A stretch of 10,607 bases of DNA from Candidatus Poseidoniaceae archaeon (GCA_022451835.1 JAKUNX010000055.1:1-10607); one strand, 5' to 3'. Positions 1 through 8,481 are shown, counted from the first letter of the stretch. The notes: a model not told the origin generated them from the letters alone. Numbers and translations are program-made.

Positions 1-1
1 A

Positions 2-136
2 TTGGGGCTAGATAGAGGCGAGATGCCGCTTGATGCACCATTACCAGATGCGCCCGAGATCTCAGTTACAGCAGCACCGATAGAAGAATCTCTATCTGTG
101 GATGAGAAAAACGAGCTGCTTGAAGAGTTGAAATAA
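2..136 (+). CDS. C-terminal end of an unidentified protein (5' part outside window)
   Basis: An open frame enters from the left edge and runs 44 codons to a TAA at 134-136. The visible residues are acidic and proline-rich (PLDAPLPDAP, then IEESLSVDEKNELLEELK), typical of a disordered linker followed by a short charged C-terminal helix. No domain can be named from this fragment. The stop codon directly abuts the stop of the convergent gene at 137, so the two 3' ends leave no intergenic space, which supports this frame being a real gene rather than chance. The upstream start and function lie outside the window. Confidence 0.6.
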   Translation: MGLDRGEMPLDAPLPDAPEISVTAAPIEESLSVDEKNELLEELK

Positions 137-2791
137 TCACTGTGCAGATACCACAACGCCACTTGCACTGTCAAGATTCAACGTACTAAGTAGGATTTCT
201 ACCTCAGCAGATAACTCATCAATTTCATCAAATCCTGGTAGTATTTTCTCGTCTTTTTCTAAAGGAACTTTGAACCCAGGGCCCGGAATTCTCTGCAAAG
301 CATTACCAAGCGTTATAGAATCGAGAATTAGATTATCTTTTGCTGCTTTATGACGGGCTTCCAAGCGTCGTTTTATCCAATTTTGATAACGCTTCAATCC
401 AGTTGCTACTTTCATAATTAACAACTTACGCTTACCATCATGTTCATTTGACTGAGGGAGCAATCTTAGAACCAACCTCAACATCCGGTCTACCCTAACA
501 TCACGGGGCTCTAATCCAACATTTTTCGCTAGACTTCGACGAATCTGCTGAACCTGTTCAGCAACAGAACCCTGCCGCTGATAACTATCATTGAGCCCTA
601 ATTTATCCATTATGATATGAAGGTGCGTTATATCTGCGGAATTACTGACTACAGACTTTGGTGCTAGTTTTTGTTGAATCTCCTCTTCAACATCTTGTTC
701 TAATGGTGCTGACTGTTCGACAACCGGCTCTTCTTGAACAGGCAAGACTATCTCTTCATCAACAACTAGTGGTTTAGATTCCATTGATTCAAGCATTGCT
801 TCATGCGCATCTCCAAGTGCATCGACAGGCTCTAAAACTTGTTCCGGAATCGGCAATAGAGTTTTTCGAATTGGAGCAGGACTCCACGCTGAGAACACAA
901 ATTCTTCATCTTCAATTGGCATTTGCGCAAGCTCTTTCATCATGGCAGGGATTTGTTCATTTATTTCAGCGAGTTTCAATGGATTTCGCATTTCTTCCTG
1001 AAGTTGTAATGCAAGCGTAACATTACGATTCCAAGGCATAGTTGACAATCTTCTTCGCAAAGCATCGTGTTCATTCATTTGTGTCCTAATATTCGATAGT
1101 AGTCTTGCAACACGCATGGGGTCATCTTCAAACATGGCATTTAATTCATTGATATACCACCCTGCAGATTCAAACAAATTTAGTTCATGACCTATTTTTT
1201 CTTTGATTCTCTCACCAATTCTGCCGCCAATTATCGAGTTACCGGTGATGCTGGCACTAGCACTAGAGCCATGTTTACGTGACTGAGCAACGAAGCCTTC
1301 AAATTCAGCCAAACTAAAGGTGCTTGAAGCAGTATCTTCAGATGCTTTACCCTCAGCAATTAATTGTAACAAATCCTTTTCTAATAACATTCGATGTCTA
1401 GCACGTCTAGTAATCATACGCTCAATCATTGAGATAGTGTCTTCGATTACTTCCGGGCCAGCATCTACTTCTCGCAGCAAATCTATTCTTTTCTCAACCT
1501 CGGTTTTCCCGTCAAACGAAACATCGATTTCTAGTAGCCGGTCAATACAATTCAAACGATTTTGCCAATCGCTCTCACTGATTTTAATCAGGGTCAAACT
1601 GTTTAGTGGATCGACATCAATTCGTGCACTCCAATCATCCATTACCAAACCAAGATTTTGATATTTCTCAATTATTGAATAACATTCTAGTTCTGCATCT
1701 TTCCAGCGTAATTCTAAATCATCAACAATCTCTGCAAGCGTGCCCGTTTGGTCAAGATATCCAATATATTGCTGTGCAGATGTAACATCATTCATTCGCT
1801 CATTATAGTAATTATAACGGCTGATTAATGCTAAGTGGGCATCAACTTCACTGGTTAATTCGGGCAGATTGGTTTCCCATTCAAACATCTCCTTAGCAGC
1901 TATTCTAGTGGTTGAGAAAACCATGCCAGAATCAATCCAATCTGCGATTTGTAGATTTATTTTTGACAGCCGCTTTTTTAGGTCAATTCCCATGACAGAG
2001 ACTTGTTTAGACAAATCGGTTAGAGAATTTTCAGCATCATTATTTAGCATAGTTTTGCGTTGAATCTCGTATTTTTCTGCTAATTGATCATCAAATTCAG
2101 CGATCTCATCAATAATTTGCAATCTTATGATTTCATGTAAGTTATGCATTTTTTGACGATGACCAATTTCTTGTAAAGCATCAACAAGATTCATTTCCGC
2201 TATGTATTCTACATCATATCCATCGCTTCGCAGAGATTCAATAGAGGCGTAAACAGCACGTTTTTGACGCGCCTCATTTTCTTCAATCTCACTTAGTAAC
2301 TCATCAAGTTTGGCAAAGGAATTAGGGTCTTCCATCATCGGAATCAATAGATTTATGCGCGGTTTAGAGGACTCATCAAGGGCATCGCATCGAGCAAGAA
2401 TCAACAATCTTTCTTCACCAAGCATAATTGCTTCCCAGTCTCTTCTGCATTTGTCTAAGATTAATTCCCAACGCCGATATTGCTTTGCCCACTCATTGTA
2501 TCGTTCAAGAATCGCATCATAATTCATGGGATTATTGAGTGCCTCAATCCATTCATCAAATAAACCACCAGAGATATCAAGTCGATCTAGCCATTTATGG
2601 CTCATTCTAGAGGACAATTGTTTACAAGATCCAATCAAATATTCCACGTGCATTATGGCTTCAGTAGCAGTTGCTGATTTTTTGGCTAAGTAATCCTCAA
2701 TCTCTTGGGTTTCCCAACCTTCATCTGTCCAATTTCTTAGATGATTTTCGAACCAATCGGTGTCGGTTTCGGCAATAACATCCTCTGACAT
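137..2791 (-). CDS. Large helical repeat protein, function unknown
   Basis: This 884-residue protein is not one I recognise. It is acidic and almost wholly helical, with no signal peptide or membrane segment, so it is probably cytoplasmic. It contains diverged internal repeats: Gly25-Trp26, Gly381-Leu382 and Gly544-Trp545 each start a stretch that aligns without gaps to an Arg-hydrophobic pair 37-38 residues on (R62-M63, R418-L419, R581-L582). Two copies also share a later Asn-Pro (N87-P88, N603-P604). Weaker copies may start near G191 and G289. Residues about 625-715 form an acidic, proline-rich linker, followed by a basic helical C-terminal domain (about 718-815, with many Arg/Lys) and a short tail. 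The architecture suggests a scaffold or a nucleic-acid or protein-binding role, but that is inference. The ATG at 2791 is the first in frame and is followed by a plausible soluble N-terminus. It diverges from the TPR gene across a 179-bp gap. Confidence 0.85.
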   Translation of the reverse strand: MSEDVIAETDTDWFENHLRNWTDEGWETQEIEDYLAKKSATATEAIMHVEYLIGSCKQLSSRMSHKWLDRLDISGGLFDEWIEALNNPMNYDAILERYNEWAKQYRRWELILDKCRRDWEAIMLGEERLLILARCDALDESSKPRINLLIPMMEDPNSFAKLDELLSEIEENEARQKRAVYASIESLRSDGYDVEYIAEMNLVDALQEIGHRQKMHNLHEIIRLQIIDEIAEFDDQLAEKYEIQRKTMLNNDAENSLTDLSKQVSVMGIDLKKRLSKINLQIADWIDSGMVFSTTRIAAKEMFEWETNLPELTSEVDAHLALISRYNYYNERMNDVTSAQQYIGYLDQTGTLAEIVDDLELRWKDAELECYSIIEKYQNLGLVMDDWSARIDVDPLNSLTLIKISESDWQNRLNCIDRLLEIDVSFDGKTEVEKRIDLLREVDAGPEVIEDTISMIERMITRRARHRMLLEKDLLQLIAEGKASEDTASSTFSLAEFEGFVAQSRKHGSSASASITGNSIIGGRIGERIKEKIGHELNLFESAGWYINELNAMFEDDPMRVARLLSNIRTQMNEHDALRRRLSTMPWNRNVTLALQLQEEMRNPLKLAEINEQIPAMMKELAQMPIEDEEFVFSAWSPAPIRKTLLPIPEQVLEPVDALGDAHEAMLESMESKPLVVDEEIVLPVQEEPVVEQSAPLEQDVEEEIQQKLAPKSVVSNSADITHLHIIMDKLGLNDSYQRQGSVAEQVQQIRRSLAKNVGLEPRDVRVDRMLRLVLRLLPQSNEHDGKRKLLIMKVATGLKRYQNWIKRRLEARHKAAKDNLILDSITLGNALQRIPGPGFKVPLEKDEKILPGFDEIDELSAEVEILLSTLNLDSASGVVVSAQ

Positions 2792-2885
2792 GACTTGACC
2801 TAATCCCGTGTGATAGATGATAGTCTTTCAATGTGAGTCTTCTAACTTGTATTATTGAGGTATTTTCAATGTAAAATTACCACTC

Positions 2886-2913
2886 GGCTTTTTTTCGAAG
2901 GGTCAAAAAAGCC
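2886..2913. promoter_or_regulatory. 9-bp perfect inverted repeat in divergent intergenic region
   Basis: The left arm GGCTTTTTT (2886-2894) and right arm AAAAAAGCC (2905-2913) are perfect reverse complements separated by 10 bases. The element lies between two divergent genes, 95 bp from the start of the minus-strand gene and 58 bp from the start of the plus-strand gene, so a transcription terminator makes little sense there. A protein-binding site or a structured leader is more likely. The function is inferred from position and symmetry only. Confidence 0.4.
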
Positions 2914-2955
2914 ATTGTTACACTTACTTACAGCCGGAGAGCATAAAGGGTCAAA
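2898..2955 (+). repeat. 10-bp direct repeat AAGGGTCAAA, two copies
   Basis: Identical copies of AAGGGTCAAA lie at 2898-2907 and 2946-2955, exactly 48 bp apart start to start. The first overlaps the loop and right arm of the inverted repeat. The second overlaps the end of the candidate TATA box of the TPR gene and ends 15 bp before its ATG. A regulator bound at the second copy would cover the core promoter. This could be a pair of operator half-sites, but only two copies are seen and chance is not excluded. Confidence 0.35.
2941..2948 (+). promoter_or_regulatory. Candidate archaeal TATA box for the TPR gene
   Basis: GCATAAAG is centred about 26 nt before the ATG at 2971. In archaea transcription starts about 25-27 nt downstream of the TATA centre, so the transcript would begin at or next to the start codon (leaderless). 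This agrees with the absence of a Shine-Dalgarno motif just before the ATG. Confidence 0.4.
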
Positions 2956-2970
2956 CTAAACTCGAATCGC

Positions 2971-5277
2971 ATGGAACCAATTACAGCCTTGTTTGGGATT
3001 GCTTGCTTAGGTGCTGGCGGGGGCGTTGGATACTGGTTGAAACAGAACCACGAAAAGATGCAAAAATTAAACGATTTTAACATTGTTTTGCAAGAATCAC
3101 AAAGTGCTCATTTTGTACACTTGAATAACCAAGTTGCCGATACAAATGCTCGATTAGTAGCACTAAATGGTATGGTGGATGCATTAAGGGCGACCAACCC
3201 AGAATTGGATGGCGCACTGAAAGCATATAGCACAATTACCCAACTAGAACAAGTTGGCCAATTAGATGAATCAATAGATAATATAGAATTATTTGGTAAT
3301 GCGCTTACAGCACTCGAAACATTGGTTTCTCCGATATCAGTAGAGAGCGAAGTTGGAGCAACAAACCTGTTGACTCAAACAAGTTCAAACATGGTAATGC
3401 GCTTAATTGAAATTTTTGATCTACATCAAATGGATGTTAAAAGCCTAGGTCTAAAACCGGTATCTGCACATAAACTTGGACACGCAACCATGAGTCTACG
3501 CCGATATGATTGGGCAGAAACAAGTTTTGGTATTGCTTATGCCTCTTCACCAGGTAATGCTAATGTTTTGGAAGCATTGGAATTTATTGCAATTGAACGT
3601 GGCGATGAGCCACTTAGAAGACATTGGTTAGAAGCAAGGATGACAGTGAACCCGGATAACCCAGAATTACTACGAGCCCATGCTCATTTACTTGCTAAGA
3701 TGGGTGACATGGAAGCAGAAAGAGATGTTTTGAGACTAGAAGCACTTGGCCTTGATACACCTGCTGACCGCTCATTATTATCCGGTCTAAGAGCTCGTGC
3801 AGGCTCTCATTCCGAAGCATTAGAAGCGATAGAGCAAGCCTTGGCAGAAGACCCGAGTCAAGCCAAGGATTGGCTATCTTATGCAACACTACTATACCAA
3901 GAAGGCGAGACTAGTAAAGCACTTGATGCAGTTGACAAGTGCCTTGAATTAGATCGTCAAAGCGGTGATGGGTGGGCTTTGTGTGCCACAATTCTAGCCC
4001 CTAAACAAAACCGTCTCAAAGAAGCACTAAAAGCGGCAATTCATGCTGTTGCTTTAGATGCTGGTGGCGTTGAGTTAGTATTGTTAAAGGCTGACTTATT
4101 ATTGGCAGATGGCCAGGCTACAGCAGCTGAAGAGTCTCTAACCAAAGCACTTGATAAAGATATGATGAATGGAGAATTACGAGCGAAAATAGCCACACGA
4201 TATTTGCTTGATGGTCGGCCAGATGAGGCTCAGAATTTACTCGATAAGACTCCAGTTGGAATCGATCACGCATTATTACATGTTGTCGAGGGGCGCTTAC
4301 ATCTTGTTAATGCCGACAAGACCAGAGATGGTACAGGTGAGACTGATGCCACCCTTCTTTCAGTAGCAATCGCAGCCTTTGAAGGGGCATTGAAACTTAA
4401 TCGAGAACTTGGTGTTGCTTGGCTTGGACTTGCTCGTACTCAACGATTATTGCGTAATTTGGATGCTGCCGAAGAAGCACTTACAAGAGCAAGAAGGTTG
4501 TTGCCAGAAGACGACTCTTCAGCAGCTGCAGAAGCAGCATTACTCGCACTTGATCAAGGAGATATTACTGCTGCTGCCAGCCTAATCGATGTTGCAGATA
4601 TTCATGGTGATAGTTCAGTAATCACCTATGTACGCGGCAATATAGAAGCAAGATCAGGACATCTTGAACGCGCTTTGGAATATTATGGCAAGACATTGAA
4701 ATCCGACAATACCCATATCCGTGCAAGACTCAACAGATGCAGTATTTACATGGCTATGGATGAGGGCAGGAAAGCACTTGACGATGCAGAAATTCTACTT
4801 GATTTAGCTCCTAATTTCACCTTAGCAAGATTCCGTAAGGCGGAGGCCGAAATGATGTTAGGAGAATGGGCTCAAGCAAGAGACGACCTTGATATTGTAC
4901 TTGAAAAAGCACCACATCACCACCAAGCCCTAACCCAATTAGCCGCTTGTTTCATTGCACTGGAGCGCCCAGAACGGGCAGAAACCCCGCTTAACGAAGC
5001 GCTTAGAATCGCACCTGAATATGCTCCAGCATGGCATCAAAGAGGATTGCTTTACCTTGAATGGGGTCGTAATGATAACGCTATGAGTGACTTTGAAGCA
5101 GCAGTAAAAGCCGACCCACAACATCTTGATTCAAGACTACACATTGCCGCAATGTATCATGAAGCAGAGCATTTTGATGCAGCAGAATCAGCATGGCGAG
5201 CAGTTCTACAACTTGACCCAGATCACATAGTCGCTAAGACAAGACTCGATGAATGTGAAGTCAAATTAATGGCTTAA
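2971..5277 (+). CDS. Membrane-anchored tetratricopeptide repeat (TPR) protein
   Basis: This 768-residue protein opens with a short N-terminus and one hydrophobic, glycine-rich helix (about residues 4-23), followed by Lys/His-rich residues (KQNHEKMQK). By the positive-inside rule the helix acts as a membrane anchor with the rest in the cytoplasm. Residues about 30-165 are helical, possibly coiled coil, without clear TPRs. From about 165 to 765 there are many TPR units with the usual signature of small residues and a final Pro (for example AWHQRGLLYLEWGRNDNAM, ADP near 716 and LDP near 750). TPR arrays bind protein partners, so an assembly or scaffold role at the membrane is likely; the partner is unknown. 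The first ATG is used; no Shine-Dalgarno is visible, and a TATA-like box lies about 26 nt upstream. It ends 6 bp before the convergent PEP synthase gene. Confidence 0.9.
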   Translation: MEPITALFGIACLGAGGGVGYWLKQNHEKMQKLNDFNIVLQESQSAHFVHLNNQVADTNARLVALNGMVDALRATNPELDGALKAYSTITQLEQVGQLDESIDNIELFGNALTALETLVSPISVESEVGATNLLTQTSSNMVMRLIEIFDLHQMDVKSLGLKPVSAHKLGHATMSLRRYDWAETSFGIAYASSPGNANVLEALEFIAIERGDEPLRRHWLEARMTVNPDNPELLRAHAHLLAKMGDMEAERDVLRLEALGLDTPADRSLLSGLRARAGSHSEALEAIEQALAEDPSQAKDWLSYATLLYQEGETSKALDAVDKCLELDRQSGDGWALCATILAPKQNRLKEALKAAIHAVALDAGGVELVLLKADLLLADGQATAAEESLTKALDKDMMNGELRAKIATRYLLDGRPDEAQNLLDKTPVGIDHALLHVVEGRLHLVNADKTRDGTGETDATLLSVAIAAFEGALKLNRELGVAWLGLARTQRLLRNLDAAEEALTRARRLLPEDDSSAAAEAALLALDQGDITAAASLIDVADIHGDSSVITYVRGNIEARSGHLERALEYYGKTLKSDNTHIRARLNRCSIYMAMDEGRKALDDAEILLDLAPNFTLARFRKAEAEMMLGEWAQARDDLDIVLEKAPHHHQALTQLAACFIALERPERAETPLNEALRIAPEYAPAWHQRGLLYLEWGRNDNAMSDFEAAVKADPQHLDSRLHIAAMYHEAEHFDAAESAWRAVLQLDPDHIVAKTRLDECEVKLMA

Positions 5278-5283
5278 CAGTGA

Positions 5284-7938
5284 TTACTTTCTTGCTGCAG
5301 CCTCTGCTTGAGCAACCGTTGCTCTAACTGCAATTGCAGTGTCTGGAGTAACTGAGATGCTGGTAATTCCACAGTCGATTAAAAACGGCGGGAATTCATC
5401 TGGGAAATCGGATGGAGCTTGTCCACAAATACCAATTTCCAAACCTTGGGCATTGAATTTTCTGACAATATCGCGAATCATTGACTTAACCGCCGGTGAG
5501 CGAGCATCAACTGGGTTTTGGTATCCTTCTAAATCATCACGAGAGACCGCATAAACAGTCTGCACCAAGTCATTAGAACCAATTGAGCCACCGGCTAAAT
5601 CCATCATATCCATGAACCTATCAGCTTCAATGGCATTGGAAGGTAATTCAACCATAACAAATAATTCAGTACCAGACTTAGGCCCGATTTCATTTTCATC
5701 AAGCAGATTCTTCACCATTTCCCCTTCTTCAGGGGTTCGACAAAATGGGACCATCAATTGTAAGTTATCTAATCCAAAGTCATATTTGACCGACTTCATC
5801 GCGGCGATTTCCATTTCAAATGCCGGCTTAAATTTCTCATCTAGGTAACGTGACGCACCTCGCCAAGCAATCATTGGGTTTTCTTCAATCGGTTCAAAGA
5901 TTCCGCCACCCAACAATTCTCGGTATTCATTAGATTTGAAATCAGATAATCTAACTAGGACCGGTCTTGGATAAAACGCTGCACAGATCAATCCAACACC
6001 TTCGCGCAGTTTGTCGATGAATAAGCCACGTTTATCTGCATACGCCCAAGCACGACTGTCGAGCGATTCTACTAGCGTGCGTATGTCGTTGATATCAGCG
6101 GCAACAAATGATTCATGATACGGCTTTAGCTCATCAGACAACTCACCCGTTTCAACATAATGTTTCAATTCATCATGGTGAACAAAAGCCAGTGGATGAA
6201 TGCCTAACTCAGAAGATAAAATGAATTCAATTCTCGCTAATCCAACTCCGTCAACCGGCAATCTTGAATCAGTCAAAGATTTGGTTGGAAAACCGACATT
6301 TAATTTTATTTTAGTAGTCAAATCAAGCTCTTCATCAAAAGAAATCTCTTCAATTTCAAACGGCACTTCACCTGAATAAACATATCCAGTATCGCCCTCA
6401 GCACAACAACCTGTTACGGTGCTAAAAGGTGGCAAGTCCATGGCATCCGAGCAACCAACGATAGCCGGTATGCCAAATTCTCGGGCAATAATTGCTGCAT
6501 GGGAAGTTCGCCCACCTTTACGAGTAATTATCAGTGATGCTTGCTTCATTAACGGCTCCCAGTCAGGAGTTGTCATCTCAGTAACAAGTACATCGCCTTG
6601 CTCAAACACCGATAGTTCAGAAGACACTTCCTCTATTGACATACCACTTTCTAACAGGTTGCGCAACTCTCGCTTGCCGTCTAAAACCTCACCATAGGTT
6701 CGATACAATCTGACCTTTCCAGTGCCAATTCGCTTACCTACTGCTTGCCCAGTAGCCAATACTCGCCCGTCTTTTTTGAGTTTGCCCGCTAATATTTCAT
6801 CGATTTTGTATACCGTCATTTTGCTACTGACTTGCTTAGAATGAATGGTCTCAGGTCTTGCTTGAACGATAAATAAGTCTCCACTAACACCGTCTTTAGC
6901 CCATTCAATATCCATCGGCTTGGCAAAATAATCCTCTATTTTCAACGCCATTTCAGCTAATTCAACACATTCCTCTCTTGTTAGTGACCAACTTCGTCGT
7001 TGGTCATATGGTACCGCAATTGACTGGACATCATTAGCCGCCTCTTCATGATAAATCATCATCTGCTCTTTACTGCCTAAAGTGCGATGAACGACTGGGA
7101 ACTTACCTAGTCTAAGGCCTTCTTTCCACACGGTGAACGTGTCAGGCGAAACCACTCCTTGTACTACTAATTCCCCAAGTCCATATGAGGAGCCGATATG
7201 TATTACTCCGTTATGGCCAGAATCAGGATCGATAGTAAACATCACTCCCGAGCAGGCTTTATCGGATCTTGCCATCTTCATCACAACAACTGCAATTGCA
7301 CTATCAAGTGGGTGCATACCGTGTTCTATGTGGTAACCAATCGCTCGCTCGGTGAACATACTCGCGACACAACGGCGCCATTTCTCTATGATATCCTGGT
7401 CGCCACTAACGTTGAGATATGATTCATATTGCCCAGCAAATGACGCATCAGCAGAATCCTCTGTGGTTGCAGATGAGCGAACTGCCACATCAACTCCAGG
7501 ATGATACAAGTCACATAACTGGCCGTATTCTTGGGCAATCACCTGTTTAATCTCATCAGGCACCGGGGTTTCACGTACTAATGAGCGAGCTAATGAGGCT
7601 CGACTGTTAAGATTCAAGTGATCTTCTGGGTCTGCGTCTCGCAGGCAAACCTCCAACGCATCAGCAAGTGTAGAACACTTAATCGCTGCATTTCGTAGTT
7701 GTTCGACGTCTTCAGGAGCACCAACGTTATTCCACGTTGAGTCAGGTATTTCGGCATTAATGAATTGCTTAAATGCGTCAGTTGTCAAAGTAAAACCGTT
7801 TGGTACTTTGACACCAATCTTGGATAATTGTTGGAACATCTCACCAAGTGACGCACCTTTCCCACCAACTGTGGCAACATCTTTCATATCAGCATTAGAG
7901 AACCATTCGGCTAGTTTGGCGGGTGCCATAAATTGCAT
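5284..7938 (-). CDS. ppsA: Phosphoenolpyruvate synthase (pyruvate, water dikinase)
   Basis: It converts pyruvate, ATP and water to phosphoenolpyruvate, AMP and phosphate (EC 2.7.9.2), the cytoplasmic first step of gluconeogenesis from pyruvate. The N-terminal ATP-binding domain has VGGKGASLGEM (24-34), VRSSATTEDSADASFAGQ (153-170), SGVMFTIDP (230-238) and QARPET (359-364). The swivelling phosphohistidine domain has DWEPLMK and GGRTSHAAIIAREFGIPAIVG (475-495), with H480 as the phosphorylated histidine. The C-terminal PEP/pyruvate barrel has GVGLARIEF, the DFKSNEYR region, EENPMIAWRGASRY, GSNDLVQ and GICGQAPSD, with C838 matching the catalytic cysteine. At 884 residues it is longer than typical enzymes (about 790 in E. 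coli). The extra length appears to lie near 75-125 and about 412-445. The loop after GSND differs from the usual LTQ...DRDS form. A second in-frame ATG lies three codons into the gene. YjbQ lies upstream on the same strand, 81 bp away. Confidence 0.97.
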   Translation of the reverse strand: MQFMAPAKLAEWFSNADMKDVATVGGKGASLGEMFQQLSKIGVKVPNGFTLTTDAFKQFINAEIPDSTWNNVGAPEDVEQLRNAAIKCSTLADALEVCLRDADPEDHLNLNSRASLARSLVRETPVPDEIKQVIAQEYGQLCDLYHPGVDVAVRSSATTEDSADASFAGQYESYLNVSGDQDIIEKWRRCVASMFTERAIGYHIEHGMHPLDSAIAVVVMKMARSDKACSGVMFTIDPDSGHNGVIHIGSSYGLGELVVQGVVSPDTFTVWKEGLRLGKFPVVHRTLGSKEQMMIYHEEAANDVQSIAVPYDQRRSWSLTREECVELAEMALKIEDYFAKPMDIEWAKDGVSGDLFIVQARPETIHSKQVSSKMTVYKIDEILAGKLKKDGRVLATGQAVGKRIGTGKVRLYRTYGEVLDGKRELRNLLESGMSIEEVSSELSVFEQGDVLVTEMTTPDWEPLMKQASLIITRKGGRTSHAAIIAREFGIPAIVGCSDAMDLPPFSTVTGCCAEGDTGYVYSGEVPFEIEEISFDEELDLTTKIKLNVGFPTKSLTDSRLPVDGVGLARIEFILSSELGIHPLAFVHHDELKHYVETGELSDELKPYHESFVAADINDIRTLVESLDSRAWAYADKRGLFIDKLREGVGLICAAFYPRPVLVRLSDFKSNEYRELLGGGIFEPIEENPMIAWRGASRYLDEKFKPAFEMEIAAMKSVKYDFGLDNLQLMVPFCRTPEEGEMVKNLLDENEIGPKSGTELFVMVELPSNAIEADRFMDMMDLAGGSIGSNDLVQTVYAVSRDDLEGYQNPVDARSPAVKSMIRDIVRKFNAQGLEIGICGQAPSDFPDEFPPFLIDCGITSISVTPDTAIAVRATVAQAEAAARK

Positions 7939-7964
7939 TAGGCTGATTCAGTAATAAGTGGCAG

Positions 7965-7972
7965 TTTTAAAC
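7965..7972 (-). promoter_or_regulatory. Candidate TATA box for PEP synthase
   Basis: On the minus strand this reads GTTTAAAA, centred about 30 nt before the ATG at 7938. That spacing would place transcription start within a few bases of the start codon, again without any Shine-Dalgarno. If real, PEP synthase has its own promoter in addition to any read-through from the YjbQ gene. Confidence 0.35.
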
Positions 7973-8000
7973 CACAAGAGAGTTATTAATTATTGTCCAC

Positions 8001-8017
8001 AAAAAGCAATTTATTGC
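8001..8017 (-). terminator. Possible weak terminator after the YjbQ gene
   Basis: Two bases past the YjbQ stop, the minus strand reads GCAATAAATTGC followed by TTTTT. The arms GCAA/TTGC can form a 4-5 bp hairpin with a small loop, directly followed by five T. Archaeal terminators depend mainly on T-runs, so this could end the YjbQ transcript before the PEP synthase promoter. The stem is short and AT-rich, so it may be chance. Confidence 0.3.
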
Positions 8018-8019
8018 CA

Positions 8020-8481
8020 TCACATTACTCCAATAACTTTGATTAAAATTCGCTTGCGTCTTTGTCCATCAAATTCTGCATAGTGGATTTGTTCCCATGT
8101 GCCCAAGTGCAAGCGTCCGTCACGCACAGGCATGGTAACTTGTTGACCAAGTAATTGGCGTTTTAGATGCGCATCCCCATTATCTTCACCAGTTCTGTGA
8201 TGGTGGTATTCCTCACCATCTCTACCGTTTACTCCGTAGAATGGTGCAACTTTTTCTAACCACTTCATGATGTCATGATGAAGACCATATTCAAGATCAT
8301 TCACATAGCAAGATGCAGTAATGTGCATTGGGTTGACTAATACTAAACCATCCTTAATTCCAGATTCAGTAACTATTTTTTGAACATCTTTGGTAATGCA
8401 GATGATTTCATATCTTTCTCGTGTATTCATGTACATTTCTTCAACATAAGTCGCTGCTTGCCCGGTAATTAACTCGCCCAT
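8020..8481 (-). CDS. yjbQ: YjbQ/UPF0047 family protein (possible thiamine-phosphate synthase activity)
   Basis: It matches the compact YjbQ (UPF0047) fold. Family motifs visible, numbered from the chosen start: MHITASCYVND (52-62), HHHRTGEDNGDAHLK (93-107) and LGTWEQIHYAEFDGQRRKR (126-144). The His and Asp/Asn residues form the conserved pocket. The E. coli member has been reported to have secondary thiamine-phosphate synthase activity; the physiological role is unsettled, and for this archaeal-type sequence it is inference. The start is uncertain. The frame stays open to a GTG at 8499 and an ATG at 8496, with internal ATGs at 8481 and 8430. The 8481 start (153 residues) is preferred because homologues I recall have a Y-x-E-x-L-type strand before the NTRERYEI segment, which the 8430 start would remove. 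A weak TATA-like TTCATAGAC also lies about 26 nt before 8481. It precedes PEP synthase on the same strand and diverges from the membrane zinc-finger gene. Confidence 0.88.
   Translation of the reverse strand: MGELITGQAATYVEEMYMNTRERYEIICITKDVQKIVTESGIKDGLVLVNPMHITASCYVNDLEYGLHHDIMKWLEKVAPFYGVNGRDGEEYHHHRTGEDNGDAHLKRQLLGQQVTMPVRDGRLHLGTWEQIHYAEFDGQRRKRILIKVIGVM

Noticed and set aside
784..2522. Several plus-strand open frames inside the 137-2791 gene (for example 784-1020 and 1320-1661).
   Set aside because: They lie opposite a long, well-formed gene, have no promoter or start context, and their translations look like antisense shadows.
137..7938. The repeat protein and PEP synthase are both exactly 884 residues long.
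   Set aside because: Their sequences share no motifs or domains; the equal length is a coincidence.
5339..7954. Plus-strand open frames opposite PEP synthase.
   Set aside because: PEP synthase is certain from its catalytic motifs and these frames have no independent support.
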